Origin: Acinetobacter lwoffii
GTDB lineage: Bacteria; Pseudomonadota; Gammaproteobacteria; Pseudomonadales; Moraxellaceae
DNA length: 64,000 bases
Assembly (NCBI RefSeq): GCF_022967985.1
Contig: NZ_JALJVC010000003.1
Span: 62,001-126,000 of the forward strand
Reading direction: 5' to 3'
Part shown: piece after piece, positions 27,267 through 36,120 of the stretch
Layout of the letters: every line of letters begins with the position of its first letter
Position numbering within the stretch: position 1 is the stretch's first letter
Notes under the pieces: generated by a model
Told to the model about the DNA's origin: nothing
Seen by the model: the letters and a program-made list of their open reading frames with translations, nothing else
The model's database searches: none
Made by a program: the position numbers and the translations under genes

Positions 27267-27770
27267 ATGACCCGTGTTGCTCGCTATCATGCGGACCGTA
27301 CCAATCAAAAACTGTATTTTGCCCGTCTATCCTGCCAGCAAGCAGAGCAAACTGAACATGTACAACAGGCTCAGGCACAACGTGAAGCAACTGTGTTTCA
27401 TTTGCATGGTGCTTTGTTAGCATTTTTACAGGAACTGGTGCGTTACTATCGCCTGAATGATCCTCATCCGACGCTAAAATCGATCGAAGAATTGATGGCG
27501 GCCAAAGGCCAAATTTCGCCAGAAGTGGCGGTGCTGCAACATTTATCCAAGAGTGGTTTCATTGCTGAACTGAAACGCGCTTACCGTCTGTGCCAGTATG
27601 CGCCCGAACCAAGTACCCCAGAACCTGAAGACGAAACCTCCTCAAATCTCATCATTAAAGTCACACAGTCTCCACAAGCATGGTTACCTGATACTGCTAT
27701 ATTGAGGGAGTGGCATCGTGACCTGACGCAATTAATTGATGGTTTTCGTAGTGAGATGATTGAATTTTAA
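27267..27770 (+). CDS. Conserved protein of unknown function (DUF6586-like)
   Basis: The 167-residue protein has no signal peptide or membrane helix. It is mainly helical, with a Gln-rich N-terminal helix (ARLSCQQAEQTEHVQQAQAQ) and a Leu-rich block HGALLAFLQELVRYYRL. From memory it resembles the DUF6586 family seen in Pseudomonas near topA and lexA, but I cannot verify that. A ribosome site TAGGAA precedes ATG 27267. Confidence 0.7.
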   Translation: MTRVARYHADRTNQKLYFARLSCQQAEQTEHVQQAQAQREATVFHLHGALLAFLQELVRYYRLNDPHPTLKSIEELMAAKGQISPEVAVLQHLSKSGFIAELKRAYRLCQYAPEPSTPEPEDETSSNLIIKVTQSPQAWLPDTAILREWHRDLTQLIDGFRSEMIEF

Positions 27771-27875
27771 TCGGATCGGCTGTACTTGAAATTGCAATTT
27801 TTAACCCTATATCAATTACTCTAATGATGCAAAGTGCACCCGGCGCTTTGCCACCATGTTGAACATGGAGGATAT

Positions 27876-28154
27876 ATGTCTATAGAACAGTTGAAAGATT
27901 TATTTGGTAATCAAGACGCGATTTTAGAACTCGTTCAACTTGAAGGTGGCGCGTTGGCTCTACGCAATGCAGGCTCACATAAACAGCCTTTGGTAATGAT
28001 TCAATTTAATGATGAGGTGAAAGCTCTACTTGGAGAGCAGACGCCCGTGATTGCGCAACAGATGATTCAGGCAGCACTCTATGGCTTGCTGGAACAGCAG
28101 GTCAATGAATGGCAGGCTGAAGTTGTGGATGAAGAACCAAAGTATATGAGTTAA
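27876..28154 (+). CDS. Small acidic protein of unknown function
   Basis: The 92-residue product starts at ATG 27876, which has a strong ribosome site GGAGG. It is acidic, with no signal peptide; the sequence LKDLFGNQDAILELVQLEGGALALRNAG suggests a mixed alpha/beta fold. It follows the 27267 gene on the same strand after about 100 bp. A 15-bp palindrome, CCATGTTGAACATGG (27854–27868), overlaps the upstream edge of the ribosome site. Function unknown. Confidence 0.7.
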   Translation: MSIEQLKDLFGNQDAILELVQLEGGALALRNAGSHKQPLVMIQFNDEVKALLGEQTPVIAQQMIQAALYGLLEQQVNEWQAEVVDEEPKYMS

Positions 28155-28171
28155 TCGTTGAAATTTATTTA

Positions 28172-28198
28172 GAAAGCACACTATCGGTGTGCTTTTTG
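28172..28198 (+). terminator. Intrinsic terminator after the small acidic protein gene
   Basis: AAAGCACAC pairs with GTGTGCTTT around a 5-nt loop, then TT. Confidence 0.85.
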
Positions 28199-28354
28199 AG
28201 TTTTATAGGTTATTAAATTAGGCAGATTTTAAGTATCACAAAAACGTTCATTTAAAATGAAGATGAAAAATCAGTATTTTAAAATTTAAGTCGTGAGCAG
28301 TCTGAAGCCAGTGTGTTAATAAAATATTTGGCTCAGAGATATATTGATGTACAT

Positions 28355-28387
28355 AAAAAAAGTTGCCAGATCCGGCAACTTTTTTAT
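28355..28387 (-). terminator. Intrinsic terminator after the antiporter gene
   Basis: AAAAAAGTTGCC pairs with GGCAACTTTTTT around a 6-nt loop. It lies downstream of the minus-strand antiporter gene. Confidence 0.88.
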
Positions 28388-28411
28388 TCAGTGTTTATTC
28401 AAAGAAAAACT

Positions 28412-30127
28412 TTAATGAGAAGGCGTATGCTGATGCGCGATCTCAATCTGATTCAAAATATGATTGCTCATATTTTTCGCCATTTCTTCTTTGGCATAAT
28501 AAACCGCACCGACATTATCCCGACGAATGGCTTCAGCTTCTTCCTTGCTTTCTGCACAGACCAGTACCTGAATTTGTGGATTCAAGGTCTTGGCAATGTC
28601 CACGATTTTATGAATATCGATAATATCCATAGGAGAGATAACCAGTAAGCGCGCATGTTGAATATGTGCTTGAATCAGTACTCCGGCTTCAGTGGCTACA
28701 CCAGACACTGCAGCAATGCCTTTTTCACGTAGGTTTTCGACGATGTCACGGTTTTCTTCGGCAATCACCACCTTAATGTTTTCTTCCATCAATGAGCGGG
28801 TAATGCGACGTCCCACCTCACCATGGCCAATAATGACCACCTGATCGCGCAGGTAATCCTGTGAGACTTCATCCGGTAACATTGCCAAAGGGTCACCACT
28901 GCGTTCCAGTAAGCGGGCCAGAGTCGAGCGTTCCCGAATCCATTTCTGTACCGGCTCAATCGCGGAAAAGATAAAGGAGTTAAGCGTAATCGAAATTAAG
29001 GCACCTGCCAGAATCAGGTTTTGACCTTCCAGCGAAAGCAGATTGAGCGAAACACCGAGTGCAGCCAAAATAAAGGAGAACTCACCAATCTGTGCCAGAG
29101 AAGCACCGACGGTCAAAGCGGTATTGATCGGATAACGGAAGAACAGCACCAGTGCCATCGCGGCAATAGTTTTACCAATCATGATAATCCCGACCACGGC
29201 CAGTACATGTAAAGGCTGTTCCAGCAGGATGCGCGGATCAAACAGCATGCCGACGGAGACAAAGAATAAAATCGAGAAAATTTCACGCAGTGGCAAGGTT
29301 TCTTCTTCGGCACGATGACTAAAATCGGACTCTTTCACCACCATTCCGGCAAAGAAAGCACCCAGTGCCATCGACACGCCAAAGACTTTATAGGCACCAA
29401 AGGCGATTGAAACGGCGGCAGCCACCACTGTTAAAGTAAACAGCTCACGTGAACCAAGACGTGCCACGACCTGTATGATCATCGGAATCAAGCGTTTACC
29501 AATAATCAGCATGAAGGCAATAAAGCCTGCGACTTTAAGTAAGGTAATCCCTAAGGTAAGCCAGATATTCTCATCGCTTGCGCCTTCCAGCGCCTGCCCA
29601 CCTAAAAGTACCGCAGTGGCAGGTAACAGTACCAGCGCCAAGACCATGACCAGATCTTCGACCAGCAACCAGCCAACAGCAATCCGGCCATTGATCGAAT
29701 CGAGCAGGCCACGATCACCAAGGGCTTTGAGTAGAACCACGGTACTGGCACAGGACAGGCTTAGGCCGAAGACCAGCGCTGAACCAAAGCTCCAGCCCCA
29801 CAGCATCGAAACTCCGACTCCGAGCAAGGTGGCAACTGCAATCTGTAAAATCGCACCAGGCAGGGCAATCCGGCGGACCTGCATCAGATCATTTAGGGAA
29901 AAATGCATTCCGACGCCAAACATCAGGAACATGACGCCTAATTCTGCCAACTGGTTGGCCAGATGAATATCACCGACCACACCGGGCGTGTGGGGACTAA
30001 TCAGAATGCCGGCAATGAGATAGCCGATCAAAGGGGGGAGACGTAGCCGTGCAGCGAGATAGCCAAAGACCAAAGCTAAGCCAAAACCAACAGCCAGTAA
30101 TATAATGAGCTCTACGTCATGTGGCAC
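28412..30127 (-). CDS. Kef/YbaL-type monovalent cation:proton antiporter with TrkA-N domain
   Basis: The 571-residue inner-membrane protein belongs to the CPA2 family. The first about 390 residues contain about a dozen hydrophobic segments, including LGVMFLMFGVGMHFSL and the SLSCASTVVLLKAL region. The rest is a cytoplasmic Rossmann TrkA-N/RCK domain beginning VVIIGHGEVGRRI (residues about 427–439). This layout matches E. coli YbaL and KefB/C; a Kef-type glutathione-gated K+ efflux cannot be assumed. It starts at GTG 30127, behind the ribosome site AAAGGAG. It appears to be transcribed alone. Confidence 0.88.
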   Translation of the reverse strand: MPHDVELIILLAVGFGLALVFGYLAARLRLPPLIGYLIAGILISPHTPGVVGDIHLANQLAELGVMFLMFGVGMHFSLNDLMQVRRIALPGAILQIAVATLLGVGVSMLWGWSFGSALVFGLSLSCASTVVLLKALGDRGLLDSINGRIAVGWLLVEDLVMVLALVLLPATAVLLGGQALEGASDENIWLTLGITLLKVAGFIAFMLIIGKRLIPMIIQVVARLGSRELFTLTVVAAAVSIAFGAYKVFGVSMALGAFFAGMVVKESDFSHRAEEETLPLREIFSILFFVSVGMLFDPRILLEQPLHVLAVVGIIMIGKTIAAMALVLFFRYPINTALTVGASLAQIGEFSFILAALGVSLNLLSLEGQNLILAGALISITLNSFIFSAIEPVQKWIRERSTLARLLERSGDPLAMLPDEVSQDYLRDQVVIIGHGEVGRRITRSLMEENIKVVIAEENRDIVENLREKGIAAVSGVATEAGVLIQAHIQHARLLVISPMDIIDIHKIVDIAKTLNPQIQVLVCAESKEEAEAIRRDNVGAVYYAKEEMAKNMSNHILNQIEIAHQHTPSH

Positions 30128-30216
30128 TAAATACTCCTTTAGCTAGGTTTGCTGGGAAATAAGCACAAAAAGTGCCAAAACATGCAGAAAGTTTATCAAG
30201 CCGGATAAAAAAAGTG

Positions 30217-30248
30217 CAAAAAAAACGACCCGCGAAGGTCGTTTTTTT
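30217..30248 (-). terminator. Intrinsic terminator after rpmG
   Basis: AAAAACGACC pairs with GGTCGTTTTT around a 6-nt loop and continues in T residues on both sides. Confidence 0.88.
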
Positions 30249-30261
30249 AAAGAAACTAAAA

Positions 30262-30417
30262 TTATTTGATTTTAGCTTCTTTGAAGATTACATGTTGACG
30301 GATTTTTGGATCAAATTTTTTGATTTCCATTTTTTCCGGCATAGTACGTTTGTTCTTAGTCGTGGTATAGAAATAACCTGTACCAGCTGAAGAAACTAAG
30401 CGAATTTTATCACGCAT
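30262..30417 (-). CDS. rpmG: 50S ribosomal protein L33
   Basis: Translation of the minus strand from ATG 30417 gives 51 residues starting [20 protein letters not shown], the standard L33 of the Cys-free type, ending KEAKIK. It lies 12 bp after rpmB, the usual rpmB–rpmG pair. The protein is too short for many gene finders but is certain from its sequence. Confidence 0.97.
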
Positions 30418-30429
30418 GGTTCAGACTCC

Positions 30430-30666
30430 TTAGATCTTTTGACCTTGAGCACGTAGGTCAGCAACAACCTTTTCAATGCCCAATTTGTCGATAATACGCA
30501 TACCTTTAGTGGTTAAACGAAGACGTACAAAACGTTTTTCGCTTTCTAACCAGAAACGGTGGTGGTGCAGGTTCGGCTCGAACCGGCGCTTAGTTTTGTT
30601 GTTGGCGTGTGAGACGTTGTTACCAACGACTGGACGCTTGCCGGTAACTTGGCAAACCTTAGACAT
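30430..30666 (-). CDS. rpmB: 50S ribosomal protein L28
   Basis: The 78-residue protein has the L28 signature [12 protein letters not shown] at the start and [19 protein letters not shown] in the middle. It is the first gene of the rpmB–rpmG pair. Normal length for the family. Confidence 0.98.
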
Positions 30667-30831
30667 GGTGTAACTCCATTGATTTAGCCAACAGCAAATC
30701 TGTATGGCCAGTCAAAAATAAACGGATTGAAATCATTCAAGGGGCGTTTTATATCAAAAATGCGCTTAAAAGACAAGCGATTTTCGTCAAAACGCGGCAC
30801 GAACTATATCGATAGCTCATGCCTTGATCAT

Positions 30832-32280
30832 TTAGCGGAGAAGTGTCTTCGAAATCAGCTTGTGAATCGGTTTATTAAACGGTGGCAGAATGTATTTCAA
30901 GCTATACAGCTTTGGATTCGACATTACTGAGCGTTCATGCGACAAACTGAAGAAGCCTTCTGGGCCATGGTATTTACCCATACCTGATGCACCGACACCC
31001 CCAAATGGTAGATCGTCCTGCGCAACATGGGTCAGTACCGTATTTTGCCCGAAATGCCCTGAATGGGTACGCTGTGCGACATAATCGGCACGCGCCTGAT
31101 CAAAGTCGAAGTAGTATAAAGCAAGTGGACGCGGACGGCTATTAATAAAGTCGATGACATCGTCAATTTGATCATATTCCATGATCGGCAACAGCGGACC
31201 GAAGATTTCATGCTGCATGATTTGCATCATCGGGGTGACATTGGTCACGATGGTCGGTGCAATCTTGCGCAGATCAGCCGAATTTTCACTACGCGGATTA
31301 ATTTCAATGACTTGCGCACCCTGTTCACGCGCATCATCCAGATAGCCTTGCAGACGGTTATATTGTTTGACATTAATAATCGAGGTGTAATCCTGATTAT
31401 GGGTGATATCCGGATACATGCTTTCGACACAGGCTTTAAAGTGATCAATGAACTCGGCAGTTTTTCCGAGAGGCAGGAACATATAGTCTGGCGCTACACA
31501 GGTCTGACCGGCATTCCAGAGTTTGCCCACCGCAATCCGCTGCGCGACATCGCGCAGATCAATCGATGGATGCACCAGTACTGGCGATTTACCGCCCAGT
31601 TCCAGAATCACCGGCACCAGATTTTCGGCAGCGGCTGCCATGACGGTTTTACCGACTGCAGTTGAGCCGGTGAAAATCAGTTTATCGAAAGGCAAACGAC
31701 AGAAAGCATCTGAAATCACACCGCCACCATTCACCACAGCGACCAATTCTTTAGGGAAGGCTTCAGCCAAAGCTTTTTCTAAAACTTCACCAAAGGCAGC
31801 GGATGCACTGGAAATTTTGATCATGGCATGGTTGCCGGCCGCCAGTGCGCAAATCAGGGGGCCAATCGACAACAACAGCGGATAGTTCCATGGTGCGATA
31901 ATCCCAACCACGCCTAAAGGCTGATATTGTACCCAGGCTTTGGCCGGCTGATGAATAATGCCGACATGACGCTTGGAGGGTTTCATCCACCGGGTCAGGT
32001 TTTTGCTGTAATATTTGATATGTTCCAGACAGGTGAGCAGTTCACCAATCTTGGTTTCCCCGATTGAACGGTTACCATAGTCCTGATTAATTGCATCAGC
32101 AAATTGATCTTGATACTTAACTAAGATACGCTTAAGTCGAGCTAAACGATCGATACGTTCCTTTGCAGTCGGCAGAGGGTAGTGTAAGTAAGCGTGTTTT
32201 TGTTGCGCCAAGACTTCATTCAGATATTGGCTATCAAAAAAATGTGGTGTCATTGATGTTGTTTTTGTGTGACTGTTCAT
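30832..32280 (-). CDS. Aldehyde dehydrogenase, coniferyl-aldehyde dehydrogenase (CalB) type
   Basis: NAD(P)-dependent oxidation of an aldehyde to the acid. The 482-residue protein has the family motifs GIIAPWNYPLLLSIGP (about residues 126–141), FTGSTAVGK, LELGGKSP with the catalytic Glu, and GQTCVAPDY with the catalytic Cys. Among ALDHs it resembles the CalB/short ALDH3-like group, with a hydrophobic C-terminal tail KYILPPFNKPIHKLI suggesting membrane association. The true substrate could equally be a long-chain fatty aldehyde. A TetR-family gene is divergent and probably controls it. Confidence 0.85.
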   Translation of the reverse strand: MNSHTKTTSMTPHFFDSQYLNEVLAQQKHAYLHYPLPTAKERIDRLARLKRILVKYQDQFADAINQDYGNRSIGETKIGELLTCLEHIKYYSKNLTRWMKPSKRHVGIIHQPAKAWVQYQPLGVVGIIAPWNYPLLLSIGPLICALAAGNHAMIKISSASAAFGEVLEKALAEAFPKELVAVVNGGGVISDAFCRLPFDKLIFTGSTAVGKTVMAAAAENLVPVILELGGKSPVLVHPSIDLRDVAQRIAVGKLWNAGQTCVAPDYMFLPLGKTAEFIDHFKACVESMYPDITHNQDYTSIINVKQYNRLQGYLDDAREQGAQVIEINPRSENSADLRKIAPTIVTNVTPMMQIMQHEIFGPLLPIMEYDQIDDVIDFINSRPRPLALYYFDFDQARADYVAQRTHSGHFGQNTVLTHVAQDDLPFGGVGASGMGKYHGPEGFFSLSHERSVMSNPKLYSLKYILPPFNKPIHKLISKTLLR

Positions 32281-32318
32281 GCCGCACTACCATTATTCAA
32301 AAATCGATTAATTAATTT

Positions 32319-32336
32319 TTAGAGCAAATACTCTAA
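32319..32336. promoter_or_regulatory. Candidate TetR-family operator between calB-type gene and its regulator
   Basis: The sequence TTAGAGCAAATACTCTAA has 6-bp arms around a 6-bp spacer, in the 115-bp gap between the divergent aldehyde dehydrogenase and TetR-family genes. Its size and place fit a TetR-type operator. A second AT-only palindrome, ATTAATTAAT, lies next to it. Confidence 0.5.
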
Positions 32337-32395
32337 TTAGTCAAGTGACTTTGTGTGTTAGCCTGCTAATGCATGAACTGAATGGTTATTTTAGG

Positions 32396-33127
32396 ATGTC
32401 CCAAACCAAAACCTTAAAAACTAAAGAGCGTATCTTGCAGCTCAGTTTGCAGCTGTTTAACGAGCGTGGCGAACGATCGGTAACCACCAATCACATTGCG
32501 GCTGAACTCGGCATGAGCCCGGGTAACCTGTATTATCATTTCCGCAATAAAAATGAAATTATTAAAGAATTGATGGAACAGTACCAGCACCAGACCCTGG
32601 AAATGCTGGCGCTGCCGGATGACCGTGCGCTGGATGCCAATGACAAGGTGCATTATTTTCAGGTACTGAGCAGCCAGTTATGGGCTTACCGTTTCCTGCA
32701 TCGTGATGTCTATCATCTGGTAGAAAATAACGAAGATTTTCGCAAGATGTATCCACGCTTTGCAGGGCAGGTCATGCAGCAGGGCCAGAAAATCTATAAA
32801 GGCTTTGTTAATGCAGGCCTGATGGACATGACCGATTCAGAAATTGAAGCACTGATCATTAACCTGTGGATTGTACTGACCAACTGGACCAATTTCCTGT
32901 ATATGTCAGGTCATTTGACCGATTCCAATACGCTGGAAGAAAAATGGGTCTGGCAGGCACTCCGTCAAATGGTATTCCTGGAAGGGGCGTATTTACGTGG
33001 TGAAAGTCGTCAAACCTATGAAGGTTTATTGAGTAGTTTGGGCTCTTCGGAACTTTTTGCCAGCCTGTCGTCGTCTAAAGATTCTGAATCTGAACAAACT
33101 ATTCAGAATATCCAAGAAACGCGCTAG
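32396..33127 (+). CDS. TetR-family transcriptional regulator
   Basis: The 243-residue protein has an N-terminal TetR helix-turn-helix (about residues 10–56; TTNHIAAELGMSPGNLYYHFRNKNEI) and a helical ligand-binding domain. The DNA-binding segment NLYYHF is canonical. I start it at ATG 32396, which has a TTAGGA ribosome site; an upstream frame from 32345 is unneeded. It is divergent from the aldehyde dehydrogenase gene, which suggests aldehyde- or fatty-acid-responsive repression; the ligand is unknown. Confidence 0.9.
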   Translation: MSQTKTLKTKERILQLSLQLFNERGERSVTTNHIAAELGMSPGNLYYHFRNKNEIIKELMEQYQHQTLEMLALPDDRALDANDKVHYFQVLSSQLWAYRFLHRDVYHLVENNEDFRKMYPRFAGQVMQQGQKIYKGFVNAGLMDMTDSEIEALIINLWIVLTNWTNFLYMSGHLTDSNTLEEKWVWQALRQMVFLEGAYLRGESRQTYEGLLSSLGSSELFASLSSSKDSESEQTIQNIQETR

Positions 33128-33175
33128 AATACTCGGCTTATTTTTTAATTTAACTGATTAGTGACTTAAATCAAC

Positions 33176-34042
33176 ATGAATATGACGACTGCTAACACCG
33201 CACGTTTATTGATTACTTGTGAAGACAAGCCGGGCATCGTGCAGGCTGTTTCGAGCTTCTTGTATCATCAAGGTGCCAACATTACTGCGCTTGACCAATA
33301 TGCGACAGCAGCGCAGGGCGGACGTTACTTCATGCGCGTTGAATTTGAATTAGATAATCTTCAAAGTCGTAAAGAAAGTATTACCCAGACTTTTGCAGCG
33401 AATGTGGCAGAACGCTATGGCATGCAATGGCGTCTGGCTCTGGTCAGTGACGTGAAAAAAGTCGGTATTCTGGTGTCTAAGGTCGATCATGCCTTGCTTG
33501 AGCTGTTATGGCGTCATGCGCGTGGTGGCCTACCTTGTGAAATTACCAAAGTGGTATCGAATCACGAGACTTTACGCGAAGCAGTTGAAAACTTTGGCAT
33601 TCCATTCGAAGTCGTGCCGGTGACCAAAGACAACAAACCTGAAGCTTATGCAGAAATCGACCAGTTGATGCAGGGCAATGACTTACTGGTGCTGGCGCGT
33701 TATATGCAGATTCTGGATGAAGAATTTGTCAGCAAGTGGGAAATGAAAGTGATCAACATTCACCATTCTTTCCTGCCGGCTTTTGTAGGTGCCAATCCGT
33801 ACAAACAGGCCTATGAAAAAGGCGTGAAGCTGATCGGTGCAACTGCGCACTATGTGACTGCTGATCTGGATCAAGGTCCGATTATTGAGCAGGATGTGGA
33901 GCGCGTGAACCATGACTTTACTGTTGAGCAGTTACGTGAACTCGGTCAGGACGTAGAACGTAATGTATTGGCCCGTGCGGTAAAATGGCATCTGGAAGAC
34001 CGTATTATTGTCGATGGCAACAAGACTGTCGTGTTCCAATAA
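33176..34042 (+). CDS. purU: Formyltetrahydrofolate deformylase
   Basis: PurU hydrolyses 10-formyl-THF to THF and formate, balancing one-carbon pools. The 288-residue protein has an N-terminal ACT domain (ITCEDKPGIVQAVSSFL, residues about 14–30) and a C-terminal formyltransferase-like domain with the motifs INIHHSFLPAFVGANPYKQA and GATAHYVTADLDQGPII; the catalytic Asp is in the latter. The length is typical. A terminator follows. It follows the TetR gene after 48 bp and could be co-transcribed with it. Confidence 0.96.
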   Translation: MNMTTANTARLLITCEDKPGIVQAVSSFLYHQGANITALDQYATAAQGGRYFMRVEFELDNLQSRKESITQTFAANVAERYGMQWRLALVSDVKKVGILVSKVDHALLELLWRHARGGLPCEITKVVSNHETLREAVENFGIPFEVVPVTKDNKPEAYAEIDQLMQGNDLLVLARYMQILDEEFVSKWEMKVINIHHSFLPAFVGANPYKQAYEKGVKLIGATAHYVTADLDQGPIIEQDVERVNHDFTVEQLRELGQDVERNVLARAVKWHLEDRIIVDGNKTVVFQ

Positions 34043-34057
34043 GACTTGCATTGAGTT

Positions 34058-34090
34058 TTAAAAAGGCATACTTTTAGTGTGCCTTTTTTT
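34058..34090 (+). terminator. Intrinsic terminator after purU
   Basis: AAAAGGCA pairs with TGCCTTTT, extended by a few imperfect pairs around CTTTTAG, then T residues. Confidence 0.8.
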
Positions 34091-34135
34091 GTTTTGATGC
34101 AAAAAAAGTCAGTCAAAGGTAGGATTAGCGGTTGC

Positions 34136-34156
34136 AAATGAAAACACTTCTCATTT
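34136..34156. promoter_or_regulatory. Fur-like site upstream of tonB
   Basis: The segment AAATGAAAACACTTCTCATT(T) is an imperfect palindrome with AAATGA/TCATTT arms, matching the general shape of Fur boxes. It lies 80 bp before the tonB start, next to TTGACA (34161–34166), a possible –35 element. Confidence 0.55.
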
Positions 34157-34235
34157 ATTATTGACATACTTTAATTGTGCTAACCGATGAGCTTGATAGT
34201 TTGTTCCACATCATCTCCTCAAGGTAATAGATTTA

Positions 34236-35003
34236 ATGAGTCAAGTTGCTGCGCCCCAAATGCCTACACCGCCGAATCAGATGAAAAAGAAAGTCATCTC
34301 TATCGTGGCGGCTGTACTGGTTGGGCATGTGGGTGTGTTATATGCGATCAGCCAGATGAAAGCACCTGAGCTGACACCTATTGATAAGCAACCCTTAAAA
34401 GTGCGCTTTGTTAAACTCCAGGAAGCGCCAAAACCTTTACCGCCAAAGCCGAAGGCCGAGCCACAAAAAGAGCCGCCTAAGCCTAAAGAAGTCAAAATTG
34501 TCGATAAACCGCTGCCACCACCACCGAAAAAAGTAGAAAAAATCGAGCAGGTGAAAAAGGCTGAAGCGCCAAAAGTGGTTAAAGCACCACCAGTTGAAGC
34601 AAAACCAACCCCAAGTCCGGTTGTACCGACAGTGGTCACTGAAACTAAAATTAAACCGGCACCTGCTCCGGTCGCGCCACCTGCGCCTGTGACACCGCCA
34701 GCACCTGCTGCTGCGCCATCCCCGAAAAGTGTATCAATTGGTGGGGGCGTGTCCTGGCAGCGTTCACCAAAAGTCTCACTCTCTGCAGGTGAATTAAAAT
34801 CAGCCTGTTCACTGGTAGTAGATGTTTCAGCGAATGAGCAGGGTAAAGTGGTCTCTGCGACTGCACGAAATTCAAGTTGTAGCCCGGCGGTAACGCGCAA
34901 AGTAGAAGCAGCGGTACGTCGTGCACAACTCACCAAATATGTTGAAAATGGTGTGGCTTATCCAACACGCGTGGAACAGCCTTTCGATTTTCAGGTTAAA
35001 TAA
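34236..35003 (+). CDS. tonB: Energy transducer TonB
   Basis: TonB spans the periplasm from the inner membrane and powers TonB-dependent outer-membrane receptors using the ExbB–ExbD motor. The 255-residue protein has an N-terminal transmembrane helix (about residues 20–40), a long Pro/Lys-rich periplasmic region with many KP, EP and PP steps (about 55–165), and a C-terminal TonB domain (about 170–255). exbB and exbD follow, forming one operon. The Fur-like site upstream suggests iron control. This is likely the energiser for the two receptors at 55–60 kb. Confidence 0.93.
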   Translation: MSQVAAPQMPTPPNQMKKKVISIVAAVLVGHVGVLYAISQMKAPELTPIDKQPLKVRFVKLQEAPKPLPPKPKAEPQKEPPKPKEVKIVDKPLPPPPKKVEKIEQVKKAEAPKVVKAPPVEAKPTPSPVVPTVVTETKIKPAPAPVAPPAPVTPPAPAAAPSPKSVSIGGGVSWQRSPKVSLSAGELKSACSLVVDVSANEQGKVVSATARNSSCSPAVTRKVEAAVRRAQLTKYVENGVAYPTRVEQPFDFQVK

Positions 35004-35028
35004 CGGCTCACCCATTAGGAGTTCGAAT

Positions 35029-35652
35029 ATGAACTTTTCAGTTTATTGGCAACACGCTGATGCAGTCAGTAAAACGCTGTATTTCGTGTTATTGGCAATG
35101 TCGATTGCGACATGGACCATTTTTGTGCTGCGTTTGATGGGCACTCGCCAACTGAAACAGATTGCCTATACTCAGTTATCTAAGGCATTGGAGCAACTGA
35201 AAACCAAACTGGCTCCTTTGGGCTTTGAACAGCGTAAGGCAGTGGCAGAACAGGCGCTGTTACGCCAGATTTCAGCAGAAAAAGCCAATGCCGAAAAAGG
35301 TGTATCAGTTTTGGGTACCATCGCATCAATTTCTCCATTTGTCGGTTTGTTCGGTACTGTATGGGGTATCTTTCATGCGCTGGTTGCTGTTGGTAAAAGT
35401 GGTCAGGCCGGTCTGGCACAAGTAGCAACCCCAGTCGGTGAAGCATTGATTATGACTGGCTTAGGTCTGGCAGTCGCAATTCCTGCGGTACTGGCTTATA
35501 ACATCTGTGTACGTGCTAATCGTGGCTTGGCACACGAGTTACAGGATCAGGCACACGGTCTGTTGATTGATACCATGCTGCAACAGGAATCTGCTGCAAA
35601 AAAGTCTGATGAAAAAGTAACACAACAGAGTTTCGTGGGAGGTCAAGCTTAA
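35029..35652 (+). CDS. exbB: Biopolymer transport protein ExbB
   Basis: ExbB forms the proton channel pentamer of the TonB motor in the inner membrane. The 207-residue protein has three transmembrane helices (about residues 16–35, 100–125, 137–160) with the conserved block LGTIASISPFVGLFGTVWGI. I start it at ATG 35029; the longer frame from 34921 overlaps tonB and is not conserved. Its TAA overlaps the exbD ATG (TAATG), so the two are translationally coupled. Confidence 0.95.
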   Translation: MNFSVYWQHADAVSKTLYFVLLAMSIATWTIFVLRLMGTRQLKQIAYTQLSKALEQLKTKLAPLGFEQRKAVAEQALLRQISAEKANAEKGVSVLGTIASISPFVGLFGTVWGIFHALVAVGKSGQAGLAQVATPVGEALIMTGLGLAVAIPAVLAYNICVRANRGLAHELQDQAHGLLIDTMLQQESAAKKSDEKVTQQSFVGGQA

Positions 35653-36056
35653 TGGCTTTTCAACTGGGTGAAGACAACGATGTAGGCATGAATGAGATGA
35701 ACCTCATTCCCCTCATCGACATTATGTTGGTATTGATGATCATCTTTCTGGTGACAGCGACCGTTGCGAACCCATCAATTCCATTAACCTTGCCACAAAC
35801 GACTGCGGAGATTATCGATCTGCCGCCTGAAAATGTCACGATCAGCATCAATGCCGAAGGTGACATTGCCTGGAATGGCGATGTATTGACGCTAGAGCAG
35901 CTTGAAACCCGTTTTAATGAAGCGGGCCAAGCTGAACGTCAGCCGACCATTGTGCTGAAAGCGGATAAAGAATCACGTTATGACTCTGTGGCGCAAGTCA
36001 TGTCGCGTGCGAGTGGAGCCGGACTCAGCGATATTGCTTTTGCAACTGATAACTAA
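35652..36056 (+). CDS. exbD: Biopolymer transport protein ExbD
   Basis: ExbD is the second motor subunit, with a single transmembrane helix carrying the conserved Asp in PLIDIMLVLMIIFLVTA (about residues 19–36) and a periplasmic domain. The 134-residue length is normal. It overlaps exbB by one base (TAATG). A strong terminator ends the operon. Confidence 0.95.
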   Translation: MAFQLGEDNDVGMNEMNLIPLIDIMLVLMIIFLVTATVANPSIPLTLPQTTAEIIDLPPENVTISINAEGDIAWNGDVLTLEQLETRFNEAGQAERQPTIVLKADKESRYDSVAQVMSRASGAGLSDIAFATDN

Positions 36057-36068
36057 GATTTAGGTAAT

Positions 36069-36101
36069 AAAAAAAGCGACTGATTGCAGTCGCTTTTTTT
36101 A
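36069..36101. terminator. Bidirectional terminator between exbD and msrA
   Basis: AAAAAAGCGACTG pairs with CAGTCGCTTTTTT around ATTG. Long A and T runs on both sides let it serve the convergent genes exbD and msrA. Confidence 0.9.
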
Positions 36102-36120
36102 TGCCCATTTTTCATGAAAC

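Noticed and set aside
27267..28154. The two unknown genes as a toxin–antitoxin pair
   Set aside because: They do not overlap, are 100 bp apart, and neither has a known toxin or antitoxin motif.
34277..34936. Long open frame on the minus strand inside tonB
   Set aside because: The repeats of Pro and Lys codons in tonB create a Gly/Ser/Thr-rich shadow frame; the tonB reading is clearly real.
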